A stretch of 53,563 bases of DNA from Planctomycetia bacterium TMED53 (lineage in GTDB: Bacteria; Planctomycetota; UBA8108; UBA1146): NCBI GenBank assembly GCA_002167285.1, contig NHDG01000016.1, positions 1 to 53,563 on the forward strand, in the 5' to 3' direction. Positions 1 through 8,863 of this stretch are shown piece by piece (position 1 is the first letter of the stretch; each line of letters begins with the position of its first letter). The position numbers were made by a program, and so were the translations under genes. The notes under the pieces were generated by a model. That model was not told the DNA's origin. It was given only the letters and a program-made list of their open reading frames with translations, and searched no databases.

Positions 1-860
1 AAATCGAGAACTCTGATTCCGGCCATGACGATGGTTGGCGCAAGGGTGTTGGAAAAAAGATAGGGCCGCGATCGTTGGCGTAAAAGCTCGACAATTTCCC
101 GGCAGCCACTAGTGAAACCACCACTCGCACCACCGAGAGCTTTTCCGAGAGTGCTGGTGATGATGTCCACCCGCTCCTGGACCCCAAAGTACTCAGGAGT
201 CCCTCTTCCTGTTTCACCAACAAACCCTGTCGCATGACTGTCGTCGACGACAAGGATGGCATCGTGACGATCACAGAGGTCTGCAATCTCATCGAGAGGG
301 GCGAGTACTCCGTGCATGCTGAAAGCCCCGTCAGTGACGACTAATCGGGTTCTCGACCCCGCCGATTCAACGAGACAGCGCTCCAGGTCTTTCATATCAC
401 GGTGTTGATACCGATGCCGTGAAGCCTTACACAAGCGAACGCCATCGATGATCGAGGCGTGATTGAGCTCATCTGAAATCACAGCATCCTCTGGTCCGAG
501 GATCGTTTCAAAGAGACCGGCATTCGCATCGAAACAAGAGGTGTAAAGAATCGTGTCTTCGGTACCAAGGAAGCGGGAGATTCGCTCCTCCAGCTGCTTA
601 TGAATATCTTGGGTACCGCAGATAAAGCGAACTGAGCTGAGTCCGAACCCGTGTGAATCCAGTGCACCTCGGGCCGCCTCGACGATTTGGGGGTGACTAG
701 AGAGTCCCAAATAATTGTTCGCGCAAAAATTCAGCGCTTCACCCTCTTCAGTCGAAATGCTTGAACCTTGGGGTGAGGTGATCACCCGTTCCCGCTTCCA
801 CAATCCCGCTTCTTCAATCCCCTGAAGTTCTTCGACGAATCGATCACGGGCAGAAAACAT
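1..860 (-). CDS. kbl: Glycine C-acetyltransferase (2-amino-3-ketobutyrate CoA ligase), 3' end missing
   Basis: This PLP enzyme splits 2-amino-3-ketobutyrate with CoA into glycine and acetyl-CoA, the second step of threonine breakdown. About 286 N-terminal residues lie in the window; the reading frame runs off its left edge, so roughly the last quarter is missing. The start is an ATG at 858-860. Readable family motifs are [13 protein letters not shown] near residue 45, [20 protein letters not shown] and STLGKALGG, whose lysine is the expected PLP Schiff-base residue. It lies 29 nt downstream of tdh on the same strand, the usual tdh-kbl pairing, so co-transcription is likely. Alpha-oxoamine synthases such as BioF are similar, but the tdh neighbour decides for Kbl. 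Confidence 0.93.
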   Translation of the reverse strand, partial: MFSARDRFVEELQGIEEAGLWKRERVITSPQGSSISTEEGEALNFCANNYLGLSSHPQIVEAARGALDSHGFGLSSVRFICGTQDIHKQLEERISRFLGTEDTILYTSCFDANAGLFETILGPEDAVISDELNHASIIDGVRLCKASRHRYQHRDMKDLERCLVESAGSRTRLVVTDGAFSMHGVLAPLDEIADLCDRHDAILVVDDSHATGFVGETGRGTPEYFGVQERVDIITSTLGKALGGASGGFTSGCREIVELLRQRSRPYLFSNTLAPTIVMAGIRVLD

Positions 861-889
861 GGTTCAATCTCTTTCCGGTCTGGGTTCGA

Positions 890-1954
890 TCAAATGCCTG
901 TCGTGGAGGAATCCTCCCCCGGGAACATGACTACTTTTCCGCATTGGCCCTCTCGGATCAGCTCAAATGCAGTTTCATATTCCTCCAACGCGATACGGTG
1001 AGTGACAATCGGAGAGAGATCGAGCCCGTCCTCAAGAAGACGGTTCATATCCTTCCATGTGTCCCAAACCTTACGACCGATGATTCCCTGAAGGGCTGCG
1101 CCCTTGAAGATCACATCTCGCGCCAAGTCTATAGATACCCTGTCTGAGGGGACTCCAAAGAAACGGTAATCCCCACCTCGAGCGAGACATCTGAGACTGT
1201 CTTCGATGGCTTTGTCATTTCCTGACATCTCGAAGACGACATCCGCACCTTTTCCCGCTGTTTTCTGCATGTAAGCATCGACCACATCGACTTCGATCGG
1301 GTTCCAGGTTTCGTCCGCCCCTAATGCGCTCGCCAACTGGAGTCGATAAGGCTGAACATCGATGGCCGTGACCGAACGGGCACCACACTTTTTGGCGATG
1401 GCCATACTGAAGAGCCCTGTGGGTCCACAACCGGTGACTAATACATCTTTCCCGGCGACACTCCCGGCCATCGCCACATGGACCGAGTTCCCCAAGGGTT
1501 CCTGCAAAGTCGCAATCTCCACCGGTAGGCCCTCTGGTGATTTCCACACACAGCGCTCGGGCATGACGATCTGCTCGGCAAAACAGCCATCCCTCTGCAC
1601 ACCGATGATTTTTTCATTTTCACAGATGTGAGCCTGCCCACTCAGGCAGAAGCGACAAGTGCCACAAAACACGTGGGACTCCGCTGCAACCTTATCCCCA
1701 ACCTTGAATCCGGTAACCGCTGAACCGACCTCAATCACCTCACCACAAAACTCGTGTCCGACGATGAGTGGTTGAGACACCTTTGATTGCGCCCAACGAT
1801 CCCAGTTGTAGATGTGGAGATCAGTTCCACAAACCGAAGTGGCTTGCACACGGATTCGAACATCCCCCGCCTCCATCACTGGAAGTGGGCGCTCTTCGAG
1901 CACAAGTCCTGGCTCCGGTCCAGGTTTCACCAATGCCTTCATCGTATCGCTCAT
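890..1954 (-). CDS. tdh: L-threonine 3-dehydrogenase
   Basis: This zinc medium-chain dehydrogenase oxidises L-threonine with NAD+ to 2-amino-3-ketobutyrate, the substrate of the Kbl enzyme encoded next. It is 354 residues, against about 340 for the family. Catalytic zinc ligands are visible as Cys42 in SVCGTDLHIYN and His67-Glu68 in VGHEFCGE. The structural zinc lobe has Cys97, Cys100, Cys103 and Cys111. The Rossmann motif is VTGCGPTGLFSMAIA. The GTDLHIYNWD stretch is typical of threonine rather than sorbitol dehydrogenases. The start is an ATG at 1954 and it leads a tdh-kbl operon. Confidence 0.95.
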   Translation of the reverse strand: MSDTMKALVKPGPEPGLVLEERPLPVMEAGDVRIRVQATSVCGTDLHIYNWDRWAQSKVSQPLIVGHEFCGEVIEVGSAVTGFKVGDKVAAESHVFCGTCRFCLSGQAHICENEKIIGVQRDGCFAEQIVMPERCVWKSPEGLPVEIATLQEPLGNSVHVAMAGSVAGKDVLVTGCGPTGLFSMAIAKKCGARSVTAIDVQPYRLQLASALGADETWNPIEVDVVDAYMQKTAGKGADVVFEMSGNDKAIEDSLRCLARGGDYRFFGVPSDRVSIDLARDVIFKGAALQGIIGRKVWDTWKDMNRLLEDGLDLSPIVTHRIALEEYETAFELIREGQCGKVVMFPGEDSSTTGI

Positions 1955-2379
1955 CCGTTTTCACCTCTGATCTAGCGGTCTGCGGCAGCCATGGGGCTAC
2001 TGGTGAAGCACCATGTCCAACCGCCCTTCTCACCACTCCTCATATGTGAAGAGGGTAGCCATGAGCGGAAGAGTGCTGAGTCCATGGCTCTTTCAGGTCA
2101 GATGTTAGCGGTTCAGCTCGATCACGGAAAGTGATACAGAGCCACCAAGGTGAAGTATGTGGCTGTTTAAGGCTCAATATGGCCATTTTAAAGGGAGAAA
2201 ATCCCACGCCCATATTGCTTGGTGAATGATTCGTGGTTCAAATATAGGGAAGATTATATTCGACCGTTTATGACCCTGCCTCATCGACTGTCGATCCCGG
2301 GCTCTTCTCTGATATTTGTTTTGAGGTCTGATCCCGGGTTTTCGTTCCACATTCGACCTCTAAAGGGTCAGGAGAATAC
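1955..2379. other. Divergent intergenic region upstream of tdh and the dockerin-tailed protein
   Basis: These 425 bases must carry the promoters of tdh (leftwards) and of the secreted protein (rightwards). No convincing coding frame is seen on either strand. The right half is AT-richer, around 2237-2262. A 9-bp element, gatcccggg, occurs twice in direct orientation at 2293-2301 and 2330-2338, 37 bp apart, just upstream of the secreted-protein gene, and could be an operator pair. A good ribosome binding site, AGGAG, lies at 2370-2374. I cannot place a promoter with confidence. Confidence 0.5.
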
Positions 2380-3723
2380 ATGAACACTCGCAGATTCTTC
2401 ACCTTCGCTGTTTTATCTTTATCACTACTGACAACTTCAATTCATGCTCAAAATGTATTGAATGTCGGTGAGTCGATTTCTGCAGCAGGCAGTAATACAC
2501 AGGTTTCGGTGACCATTGATAATACTGCTCCGGTACTTGGGTTTTCATTCGGAATCACCCACGACGGTGCAGTGCTGACTCCTCTCGGGATTGACCAAGG
2601 AGCGGCAACTTCACTCCTCAATGGCGGTAGTGGAGCTGAATACTTCTTCGAAGACCTCGCACCAGCCAACGGCCCTGGGGTCATCCTTGCATGTATCACC
2701 ACTTTTGGCTCTTCCCTAGATTCGATTCCCGCCGGAACAGGCCAGGAGATTGCGGTACTCAACTATTCCGTAAGCTCAACGGCAAGTCCTGGTTCGAGCA
2801 ACCCACTGAACCCGGTGACCACCTTGGGCAATCCAGCAACAAACATCGTCTTCACCGTGGGTGGAGTGAGCGTATTCCCTGCGACTAACGCAGGAGCGGT
2901 CAACATCGCTGTGCCCCCACCGACGACCCCCAGCATCAGTTCAGCGGATGTGTGTACTTGTGAAGCAGTCGTCACTTGGACCAACCCCATCAACTACAAC
3001 AGCATTGAGGTAAGAGTTGCGGGCGCATTGGTGCAAACCCTTGCCGGAACTGCCACCAGTGCCACAGTCACTCTTCCAGTCTCCGCAGAATCGATTTGTG
3101 TCCGCGGAATCTCGAATGGAACAGCATCACCCGATGCATGCACCATCGAAGGCTGTCCGGTCTTCATTCCACCCGCTCCTATCGCGAACCTGACTTGCGA
3201 ACTGACCTCAAACGTCCCTGGTACTGGTTGTGAATATTTACTGACTTGGTCAGGAGCAGGACCATACTCTCAAATCAATGTTTCCCTCGATGGGGTACTC
3301 GTGGATACTCTCGCCGGAACAGCGACGAGCGCCACCGGTGCTCTTCCCTTTTCGACCACGGGAGTCAACTTCACCGTTGAAGCGATCGACATCTGCGGAG
3401 GCAGCGTCAATACCTTGGCTTGCTCTCTCCTCTGTGAAGAAGGGCCCACCTTTGTCCGCGGAGATTGTAATGCAGACGGATCAAACAATATCGCAGACGT
3501 CGTCGCAGCGCTGACTTTCCTCTTCGGTGGCGGTGGTACTCCTCTGTGCGCAGATGCCTGTGATATCAATGATGACGGAAACCTCGATATCAGTGATCCG
3601 GTCTTCCTGCTGTCAAATCTCTTCAGCAATGGAAATAATCCTCCGGCTCCTTACCCCAACTGTGGGGTTGACGGTACCGATACAGACCCTCTCGATTGCG
3701 TAAACTTCCCTCCATGCCCCTGA
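2380..3723 (+). CDS. Secreted cohesin-like / Fn3-like protein with a C-terminal dockerin-like tail
   Basis: A 447-residue exported protein of unknown role. A signal peptide (MNTRRFF, hydrophobic core, IHA) should be cut after about residue 23. Residues 25-180 are a beta-rich domain (NVLNVGESISAAGSNTQ onwards) that reads like a cohesin fold. Two related Fn3-like modules follow, about 185-265 and 270-350, each holding the identical peptide LAGTATSAT and many cysteines. The last 90 residues form a dockerin-like pair of calcium-loop motifs (GDCNADGSNNIADVV and CDINDDGNLDISDPV), ending in DCVNFPPCP. The same kind of tail ends the protein at 35522-37624. An ATG start follows a good AGGAG site. It stands alone, closed by a strong terminator. 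Function not known; cell-surface or extracellular attachment is inferred. Confidence 0.9.
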   Translation: MNTRRFFTFAVLSLSLLTTSIHAQNVLNVGESISAAGSNTQVSVTIDNTAPVLGFSFGITHDGAVLTPLGIDQGAATSLLNGGSGAEYFFEDLAPANGPGVILACITTFGSSLDSIPAGTGQEIAVLNYSVSSTASPGSSNPLNPVTTLGNPATNIVFTVGGVSVFPATNAGAVNIAVPPPTTPSISSADVCTCEAVVTWTNPINYNSIEVRVAGALVQTLAGTATSATVTLPVSAESICVRGISNGTASPDACTIEGCPVFIPPAPIANLTCELTSNVPGTGCEYLLTWSGAGPYSQINVSLDGVLVDTLAGTATSATGALPFSTTGVNFTVEAIDICGGSVNTLACSLLCEEGPTFVRGDCNADGSNNIADVVAALTFLFGGGGTPLCADACDINDDGNLDISDPVFLLSNLFSNGNNPPAPYPNCGVDGTDTDPLDCVNFPPCP

Positions 3724-3748
3724 TTTGACTGCTGAGGGACAATTCATG

Positions 3749-3789
3749 AAGAACCCGAAGATCACACCGATCTTCGGGTTCTTTTTTTT
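3749..3789 (+). terminator. Rho-independent terminator of the secreted protein gene
   Basis: A perfect 15-bp stem (3749-3763 with 3769-3783) closes a 5-nt loop and runs into eight T residues, 25 nt after the stop codon. It separates this gene from pyk. Confidence 0.93.
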
Positions 3790-3840
3790 ACCTACTGAGG
3801 TTCCCTTTACAGTGAGGGCCACAATCAGGAAACTCAGAGT

Positions 3841-5319
3841 ATGAACATCAAAGCACAACAGATTCGACAGACAAAAATCGTCGCTACTCTGGGACCTGCT
3901 TCTGCGGACCCTGAGGTTCTCAGTCGAATGGTTGAATGCGGATTGGATGTCGTTCGCATCAATGCCTCTCATGGCGCACATGAGAGAGATAGCGAAACCA
4001 TCGATTTGGTACGTCAAGTTTCCCGAAAGGTTGGAAAACCCCTGGGGATTCTCTACGACCTCCAGGGCCCCAAGATCCGAGTCTCCGATTTCGAAGGGGA
4101 TCCCCACGCTGTCGAAGTTGGTTCAGAAGTGGTCTTCGCGGTCAATCGTCCTGCCGAGGTCGGTGAGATTGGTAGTGACTACGATCTACTCGATAAAGAC
4201 CTCAAAGTCGGCGAACCCATCCTCATCGACGATGGAAACATCGCACTGGAGACGATCAAAGTTGAGAAGGGCTTGGTCATTGCCAAAGCGCTGAACTCTG
4301 GATTGATTCATCCCCGCAAAGGCATCAATCTCCCCGACACCAAAGTTTCCGCCCCAGCCATCACCGACAAAGACCAAGAAGACGTGCTCTTCGCGATTCA
4401 GAAGAGGGTCGATTTCATAGCCCTCTCTTTCGTCCGTAAAGCTCAAGATATTCAAAAGCTTCACGACATTCTCAACGAGGCTCGAGTTCAAATCCCAATC
4501 ATCTCAAAAATTGAAAAGCCGGCCGCGGTCACCAACCTTGGAGAAATCCTCCAAAAGTCTTGGGGAACGATGGTCGCCAGGGGAGACCTCGGTGTGGAGA
4601 TTCCTCCCGAGCAGGTTCCATTGATCCAAAAGCAGATCATTTCAGAGGGCTTGAGGCTCGGTAAACCGACGATCACCGCCACTCAGATGCTCGACAGCAT
4701 GACCTACAACCCCCGACCGACCCGCGCGGAAGCGAGCGACGTTGCCAATGCCGTCCTCGATGGAACCGATGCAGTCATGCTTTCTTCTGAAACTGCCATC
4801 GGAAACTACCCTGTCGAGTCCGTGCAGATGATGTCCGATGTGATTTCATACACGGAAAACAACTCCGGACGTATGGTTCAAAGAAGACGCCGTGAAAGAT
4901 CGGTCGATTCAACACCAGAAGCCATCACTGATGCTGCATGCCAATTGGCACACCACGTAGAAGCCCATGCTCTCGTCGCATTTACCCAGTCAGGATCCAC
5001 AGCTCTTCTCGCTTCACGGAGAAGACCTGAACGCCCCATCATGGCCTTTACCACCCATCCGGAGGTACGCAATCGCCTGAGTCTGGTCTGGGGAGTCAAG
5101 CCCTACAAGATCCGCCCCGCACAATCGACCGATGAACTGATCGAAGTTCTCGACCACACCCTTCAAGACGACGGCCTCGCCACCTCTGGTGATAAATTGG
5201 TGCTATTGATGGGTGCTCCTACTCACAAGATGGGAAAAACGAACCTGATGCTGATCTATCGAGTTGGATCATGGCAAGGCTTGGAAAACAGTTACTCGCA
5301 AGAGGACGAAGACGAGTGA
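3841..5319 (+). CDS. pyk: Pyruvate kinase
   Basis: Transfers phosphate from phosphoenolpyruvate to ADP in the last step of glycolysis; cytosolic. At 492 residues it has the usual length and domain order: TIM barrel, inserted B domain from about residue 80 to 180, rest of the barrel, and the C-terminal regulatory domain. Visible motifs are TKIVATLGPAS near the start, VRINASHG near residue 40, ISKIEKPAAV with the active-site lysine, ARGDLGVEIPPEQVP, and the signature ITATQMLDSMTYNPRPTRAE. The start ATG at 3841 follows the upstream terminator, so it should have its own promoter in 3790-3840. Its last 28 bases overlap the end of the convergent DUF72 gene. Confidence 0.96.
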   Translation: MNIKAQQIRQTKIVATLGPASADPEVLSRMVECGLDVVRINASHGAHERDSETIDLVRQVSRKVGKPLGILYDLQGPKIRVSDFEGDPHAVEVGSEVVFAVNRPAEVGEIGSDYDLLDKDLKVGEPILIDDGNIALETIKVEKGLVIAKALNSGLIHPRKGINLPDTKVSAPAITDKDQEDVLFAIQKRVDFIALSFVRKAQDIQKLHDILNEARVQIPIISKIEKPAAVTNLGEILQKSWGTMVARGDLGVEIPPEQVPLIQKQIISEGLRLGKPTITATQMLDSMTYNPRPTRAEASDVANAVLDGTDAVMLSSETAIGNYPVESVQMMSDVISYTENNSGRMVQRRRRERSVDSTPEAITDAACQLAHHVEAHALVAFTQSGSTALLASRRRPERPIMAFTTHPEVRNRLSLVWGVKPYKIRPAQSTDELIEVLDHTLQDDGLATSGDKLVLLMGAPTHKMGKTNLMLIYRVGSWQGLENSYSQEDEDE

Positions 5320-6125
5320 TCCTCAGTCCACAAGCTTCGAAAATCTTCTAAAGTTGCAGGTGCATGACCTGCGTAGTGATTGTTGAAAAATCCGAAGACA
5401 TCTCCCCCTGCGTTACGAAATGACTTCATCACTTCAACCCAAGGTTGCAATCGATCCCTGGGATCCAAGACCTGTTGCTCCCAAGTATTAGTGAGAGCTT
5501 CAGTCTCCTTACGATCACCGAGAAAACGAAAATAGCCCCTCTGACCTTGCGGCATCCCCAAGCGCTCAATCCAATCGCCGGCCTTCGGCATCCAACCTTG
5601 ATCGATCCAAGCCAGCGTGGCCCCACCCCCTTCGACAACTTCGACCAAATCCTTCTGGACCCAAGTCGGATTGCGGACCTCGACCACTATCGAAACTTCA
5701 GAGGTGAAACGTGGGAGGAATTCCTCCAACCGCTTTAAAAATGGAGCAGGACTCGAGAAAGCCTTTTTATTGAAATAAGGGAATTGCAGTAACAGCGGCC
5801 CCAGCTTCTCTCCCAACCACTGCATATTCTCGACGAAGATCTCCATCGTCTCTTCCGTATCGAGGAGTACCTTTTGATGGGTAACCTCCCCCGGAACCTT
5901 GGCGGTAAAAATAAAACCTTCCGGTGTCCGGCTGCACCAATTTCGCACCGTTGATTCACGTGGAATAGAGTAGTAGGTCGCATCGATTTCCACAGTGTCA
6001 TACCTTTGTGAGTAATGCCGCAGAAATTCAGCCGGGGGAGTTGCGTTGGGATAAAATGTGCCCACCCAACTCTTTTCAGACCAAGAGGAGGTTCCAATGC
6101 GAATTTTTGAATCACCTTCAAACAA
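5292..6125 (-). CDS. DUF72 (YecE-like) family protein
   Basis: A 277-residue protein of the DUF72/YecE family, a TIM-barrel family of unknown biochemical activity. Signature stretches are IRIGTSSWSEKSWVGTFYP at the N-terminus, RYDTVEIDATYYSIP, FIFTAKVPGEVTHQK and, near the C-terminus, VFGFFNNHYAGHAPATLEDF. The start is a TTG at 6125, preferred because a strong site (GGAGG) lies six bases upstream. Transcription converges with pyk, with a 28-nt overlap of the two coding ends. It diverges from the small gene at 6192. No pathway can be assigned from context. Confidence 0.9.
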   Translation of the reverse strand: MFEGDSKIRIGTSSWSEKSWVGTFYPNATPPAEFLRHYSQRYDTVEIDATYYSIPRESTVRNWCSRTPEGFIFTAKVPGEVTHQKVLLDTEETMEIFVENMQWLGEKLGPLLLQFPYFNKKAFSSPAPFLKRLEEFLPRFTSEVSIVVEVRNPTWVQKDLVEVVEGGGATLAWIDQGWMPKAGDWIERLGMPQGQRGYFRFLGDRKETEALTNTWEQQVLDPRDRLQPWVEVMKSFRNAGGDVFGFFNNHYAGHAPATLEDFRSLWTEDHSSSSSCE

Positions 6126-6191
6126 TCAACACCTCCATGAAGTCAATTTCGGTTCTACCATCAGCCCTTACCCCATGGGAGTGGTTTACAG

Positions 6192-6602
6192 ATGAATAGC
6201 ACCCCAGAACCCAAAGCCTATTCCCTGAAAGAGAGAATGAACGCCCTCGAGAGGATGCGGGCTGTCGAAACGAAGATCATTCAGTCATCGCTGCCATTGA
6301 TTCAACGCCTGCTGTCAGATTTGGAAAACCTGATCGATACCACAATGCCAGTAAAAGCTGTGAGGGAATTGGAGAAGGGAGAACTCTGGTGGAGTGATTT
6401 GGATGAATCGTATCCAGATCATGATCCTCGATGCTTCCCCGTTGTCAGGGACGCCATCGAAGAATTGGCTCTACAACTCCCTGCAGATCACTTCGCAAAT
6501 CAACCGCGAGTACAAGGGCAAAGCTATCGCGATTTAGTGCGACCGATCCGAGATCAAGTTCAGCAACGGAGCAAGCTGCGCCAAATTGCGGGAACTCGGT
6601 AA
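6192..6602 (+). CDS. Small hypothetical protein
   Basis: A 136-residue reading frame that fits exactly between two minus-strand genes, starting 66 nt from the DUF72 start and stopping 20 nt before the aconitase stop codon. A plausible GGGAG site lies at 6177-6181, ten bases before the ATG. The product is charged, without signal peptide or membrane segment, and reads as mostly helical (MNALERMRAVETKIIQ; VRELEKGELWWSDLDE). I do not recognise a family. It is probably real because nothing else explains the gap, but there is no homology support here. Confidence 0.6.
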   Translation: MNSTPEPKAYSLKERMNALERMRAVETKIIQSSLPLIQRLLSDLENLIDTTMPVKAVRELEKGELWWSDLDESYPDHDPRCFPVVRDAIEELALQLPADHFANQPRVQGQSYRDLVRPIRDQVQQRSKLRQIAGTR

Positions 6603-6622
6603 CTAGACCCAGTCGCAGCACC

Positions 6623-8626
6623 TTAGCCTTCGAATGCGACGATTTCACCTGCGAGTGCGCTCGCCGCAACCGTCAATGGACTGGCGAGATACATCTGCCC
6701 TGGCCCCGATCTACCGGGGAAGTTGCGATTGATGGCACTGACACTGACTTGATCAGGAGAACGGCTAATTCCCGGCCCCGCATTGATGCAAGCACCGCAA
6801 GAAGGCTCGATCACCTGGGCACCTGCGTTCTCGAAGATCTCCAAGTATCCTTGCTCTCTGCAATACTCTTTGACCTCTTGGGAACCAAACTGAATCCAGA
6901 ACTCGACACCATCAGCGACTCTGTCGCCGCGCTCAAGCCCCGCCTTGAGAACTTGGGCGTACATGTCCATGTCCTCTTTTTTACCGGCGGTACAAGATCC
7001 TCCATAAGCGATATCGATACTGACCTTCTCCTGCAACTTCGAGATTTCTAGACCGTTTCCTGGATCTCCTGGTAGTGCGACCAAAGGCTCCAGAGAGGCG
7101 GCGTCGATGATGATTTCATGGCAATAAGTGGCACCCTCATCACTTTCGAGACCTGCACAGAGATCCCGCGCGCGCGCTTCGTCCATCCCTCGTTCGGCCA
7201 CGAGGAATTCCACAGTCTTCTCATCCGGACAAACGATTCCGCTGAAAGCACCGACCTCCGCTGCCATGTTCGTCATCGTTGCCCGCTCATCGATGGAGAG
7301 CTCCTCCACCGCTTTACCGCAGTATTCGACCATCTTTCCGATCGCATGCCCGTCGGCAACATAGGGAGTACGGAGGATCGCCAGCATCATATCTTTGGCG
7401 GTGACTCCTTCTGGTCTATCTCCTCGCACTTCGACCCGAACCGATTCTGGAACTTGGGAATACACGTCCCTAGTGATCCAAGAGTTGAATATCGCTGTGG
7501 TTCCAACGCCAAATGCCACACAGCCGATGGCTCCCGAGTGAGGAGTGTGGGAATCACTACCGATGATCAAATGCCCCGGTTCAGCGTAATCCTGAAGGAT
7601 CTTCGAGTGACAAATCGCCTCTGACCCACCATGCTCCGTTTCGCCATGAAGGGTCAGATCGTAAGAGTTTGCAAAATCTTGCTGCTTGATCTTCAACTGC
7701 TCAGCAGTATTGAGAAGGCCCATCTTTTTGCGTTCAGGAGTCATCGCCTGCTCTAGGAAAGTCAGATGGTCTCTGAACAAGATGATCGACCCCGGGTCAT
7801 TGAGAGGCTCACCCTTCCCGACTTTTTCTTCGAAAAAGGTCGCAGCCATCGGTGTCACATATTCGTGACTGAAGCGTAGATCAGTAGCAAAGAATCCGGC
7901 GTCTCCAACGACAGCACTATCTCCGCCGACCTCGTAAGTGGAGGAATCGATGACTCGATGGCGGGCAAAAATCTTTTGCGTGATCGTTTGAACTTCGGAG
8001 CTCGTTTGTGGTCCAGGAAGATCGACCTTGCCCTGAACTCGGGCAAGATTGAATTCGAAGAGGCCACCCCACTCGATGATTTGAGTGGTCACAGGGTCTT
8101 TACCCTCGGTGAATGCTGAGAGGGGAACCGTCTCACCGGCGATCAAACGCTCTAAGACCGACATATCAGTACAGGTCAAAAGACCCAGGTTGTGACAATT
8201 TTGCTGATAGATTCGCTCAATGTTCTCGGCAAACACCAGGTGGATTCCGGCGCACAGCTCCGCATAGGGAGATGCTTCGCGACTGGACCCCTTCCCTCTG
8301 CGTTTGCCACTCACACTTGCGGCGAATCCACCCTCCTTCACTGAGTTTCGAGTGAATGGAAACTCTCCAGCTGCCGAGTAACCGACGTAGGGGAATTCAC
8401 CGAGGGTCTCATCGTGGTAGTAGCACACGTATGCAGGGGTCATCTCATCTGTGGAAATGTTATCCCTGTAAGGCAAGCCATGATTCAGGGAAAGGTTCTC
8501 ACCTGAAAGCTGCTTTTGAATCGCCACCGGATCATCGACCAAGTACAGAACACGACCATCGAGCGCGACCTCTACAGATCGCTTCTCTACGTTCCTCTGC
8601 TTGAGGTGCTGGATCAGGTCGGACAT
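6623..8626 (-). CDS. Aconitase-family hydratase with N-terminal swivel domain
   Basis: An iron-sulphur hydro-lyase of the aconitase / isopropylmalate dehydratase superfamily, 667 residues, most likely acting on citrate/isocitrate. The order is unusual: the swivel (LeuD-like) domain comes first, with DNISTDEMTPAYV and GKGSSREASPYAELCAGI within about the first 170 residues. The catalytic LeuC-like region follows, with HLIIGSDSHTPHSGAIGC. Cluster ligands are present as Cys in GGSCTAGKKEDMD and two Cys in PSCGACINAGPG. Classical AcnA and LeuC/D-type fusions carry the swivel at the C-terminus; AcnB has it early but also a HEAT domain absent here. The ATG at 8626 is preferred over a GTG nine bases upstream, because GGAG is well spaced from it. 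gltA elsewhere in the window supports a TCA-cycle role; isopropylmalate or homoaconitate are alternatives. Confidence 0.85.
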   Translation of the reverse strand: MSDLIQHLKQRNVEKRSVEVALDGRVLYLVDDPVAIQKQLSGENLSLNHGLPYRDNISTDEMTPAYVCYYHDETLGEFPYVGYSAAGEFPFTRNSVKEGGFAASVSGKRRGKGSSREASPYAELCAGIHLVFAENIERIYQQNCHNLGLLTCTDMSVLERLIAGETVPLSAFTEGKDPVTTQIIEWGGLFEFNLARVQGKVDLPGPQTSSEVQTITQKIFARHRVIDSSTYEVGGDSAVVGDAGFFATDLRFSHEYVTPMAATFFEEKVGKGEPLNDPGSIILFRDHLTFLEQAMTPERKKMGLLNTAEQLKIKQQDFANSYDLTLHGETEHGGSEAICHSKILQDYAEPGHLIIGSDSHTPHSGAIGCVAFGVGTTAIFNSWITRDVYSQVPESVRVEVRGDRPEGVTAKDMMLAILRTPYVADGHAIGKMVEYCGKAVEELSIDERATMTNMAAEVGAFSGIVCPDEKTVEFLVAERGMDEARARDLCAGLESDEGATYCHEIIIDAASLEPLVALPGDPGNGLEISKLQEKVSIDIAYGGSCTAGKKEDMDMYAQVLKAGLERGDRVADGVEFWIQFGSQEVKEYCREQGYLEIFENAGAQVIEPSCGACINAGPGISRSPDQVSVSAINRNFPGRSGPGQMYLASPLTVAASALAGEIVAFEG

Positions 8627-8746
8627 GGTGTGCACTCCATCTATCTACTATTTGTGGTTCCCGTGATTACCGGGGTAAACACGAGCTTATGGTTGCTGAA
8701 TTTCAGGGCTGAAAACGATCAGAATCGTCGGAAACCACCGGCAAAG

Positions 8747-8774
8747 ACTTCGGATCACACACTTCGGATCACAC
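8747..8774. repeat. 14-bp tandem duplication
   Basis: acttcggatcacac occurs twice head to tail (8747-8760, 8761-8774) in the 228-bp gap between the adenosine deaminase stop and the aconitase start. One of several such short duplications in the window. Confidence 0.95.
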
Positions 8775-8863
8775 AACTGCCAGACGGTAGTGTTCATACA
8801 GATCTGCACCCAGATCCGTGCCCCTTGGCTCTCACCGGATTATCTACGAAGTCAAAGGTGCGT

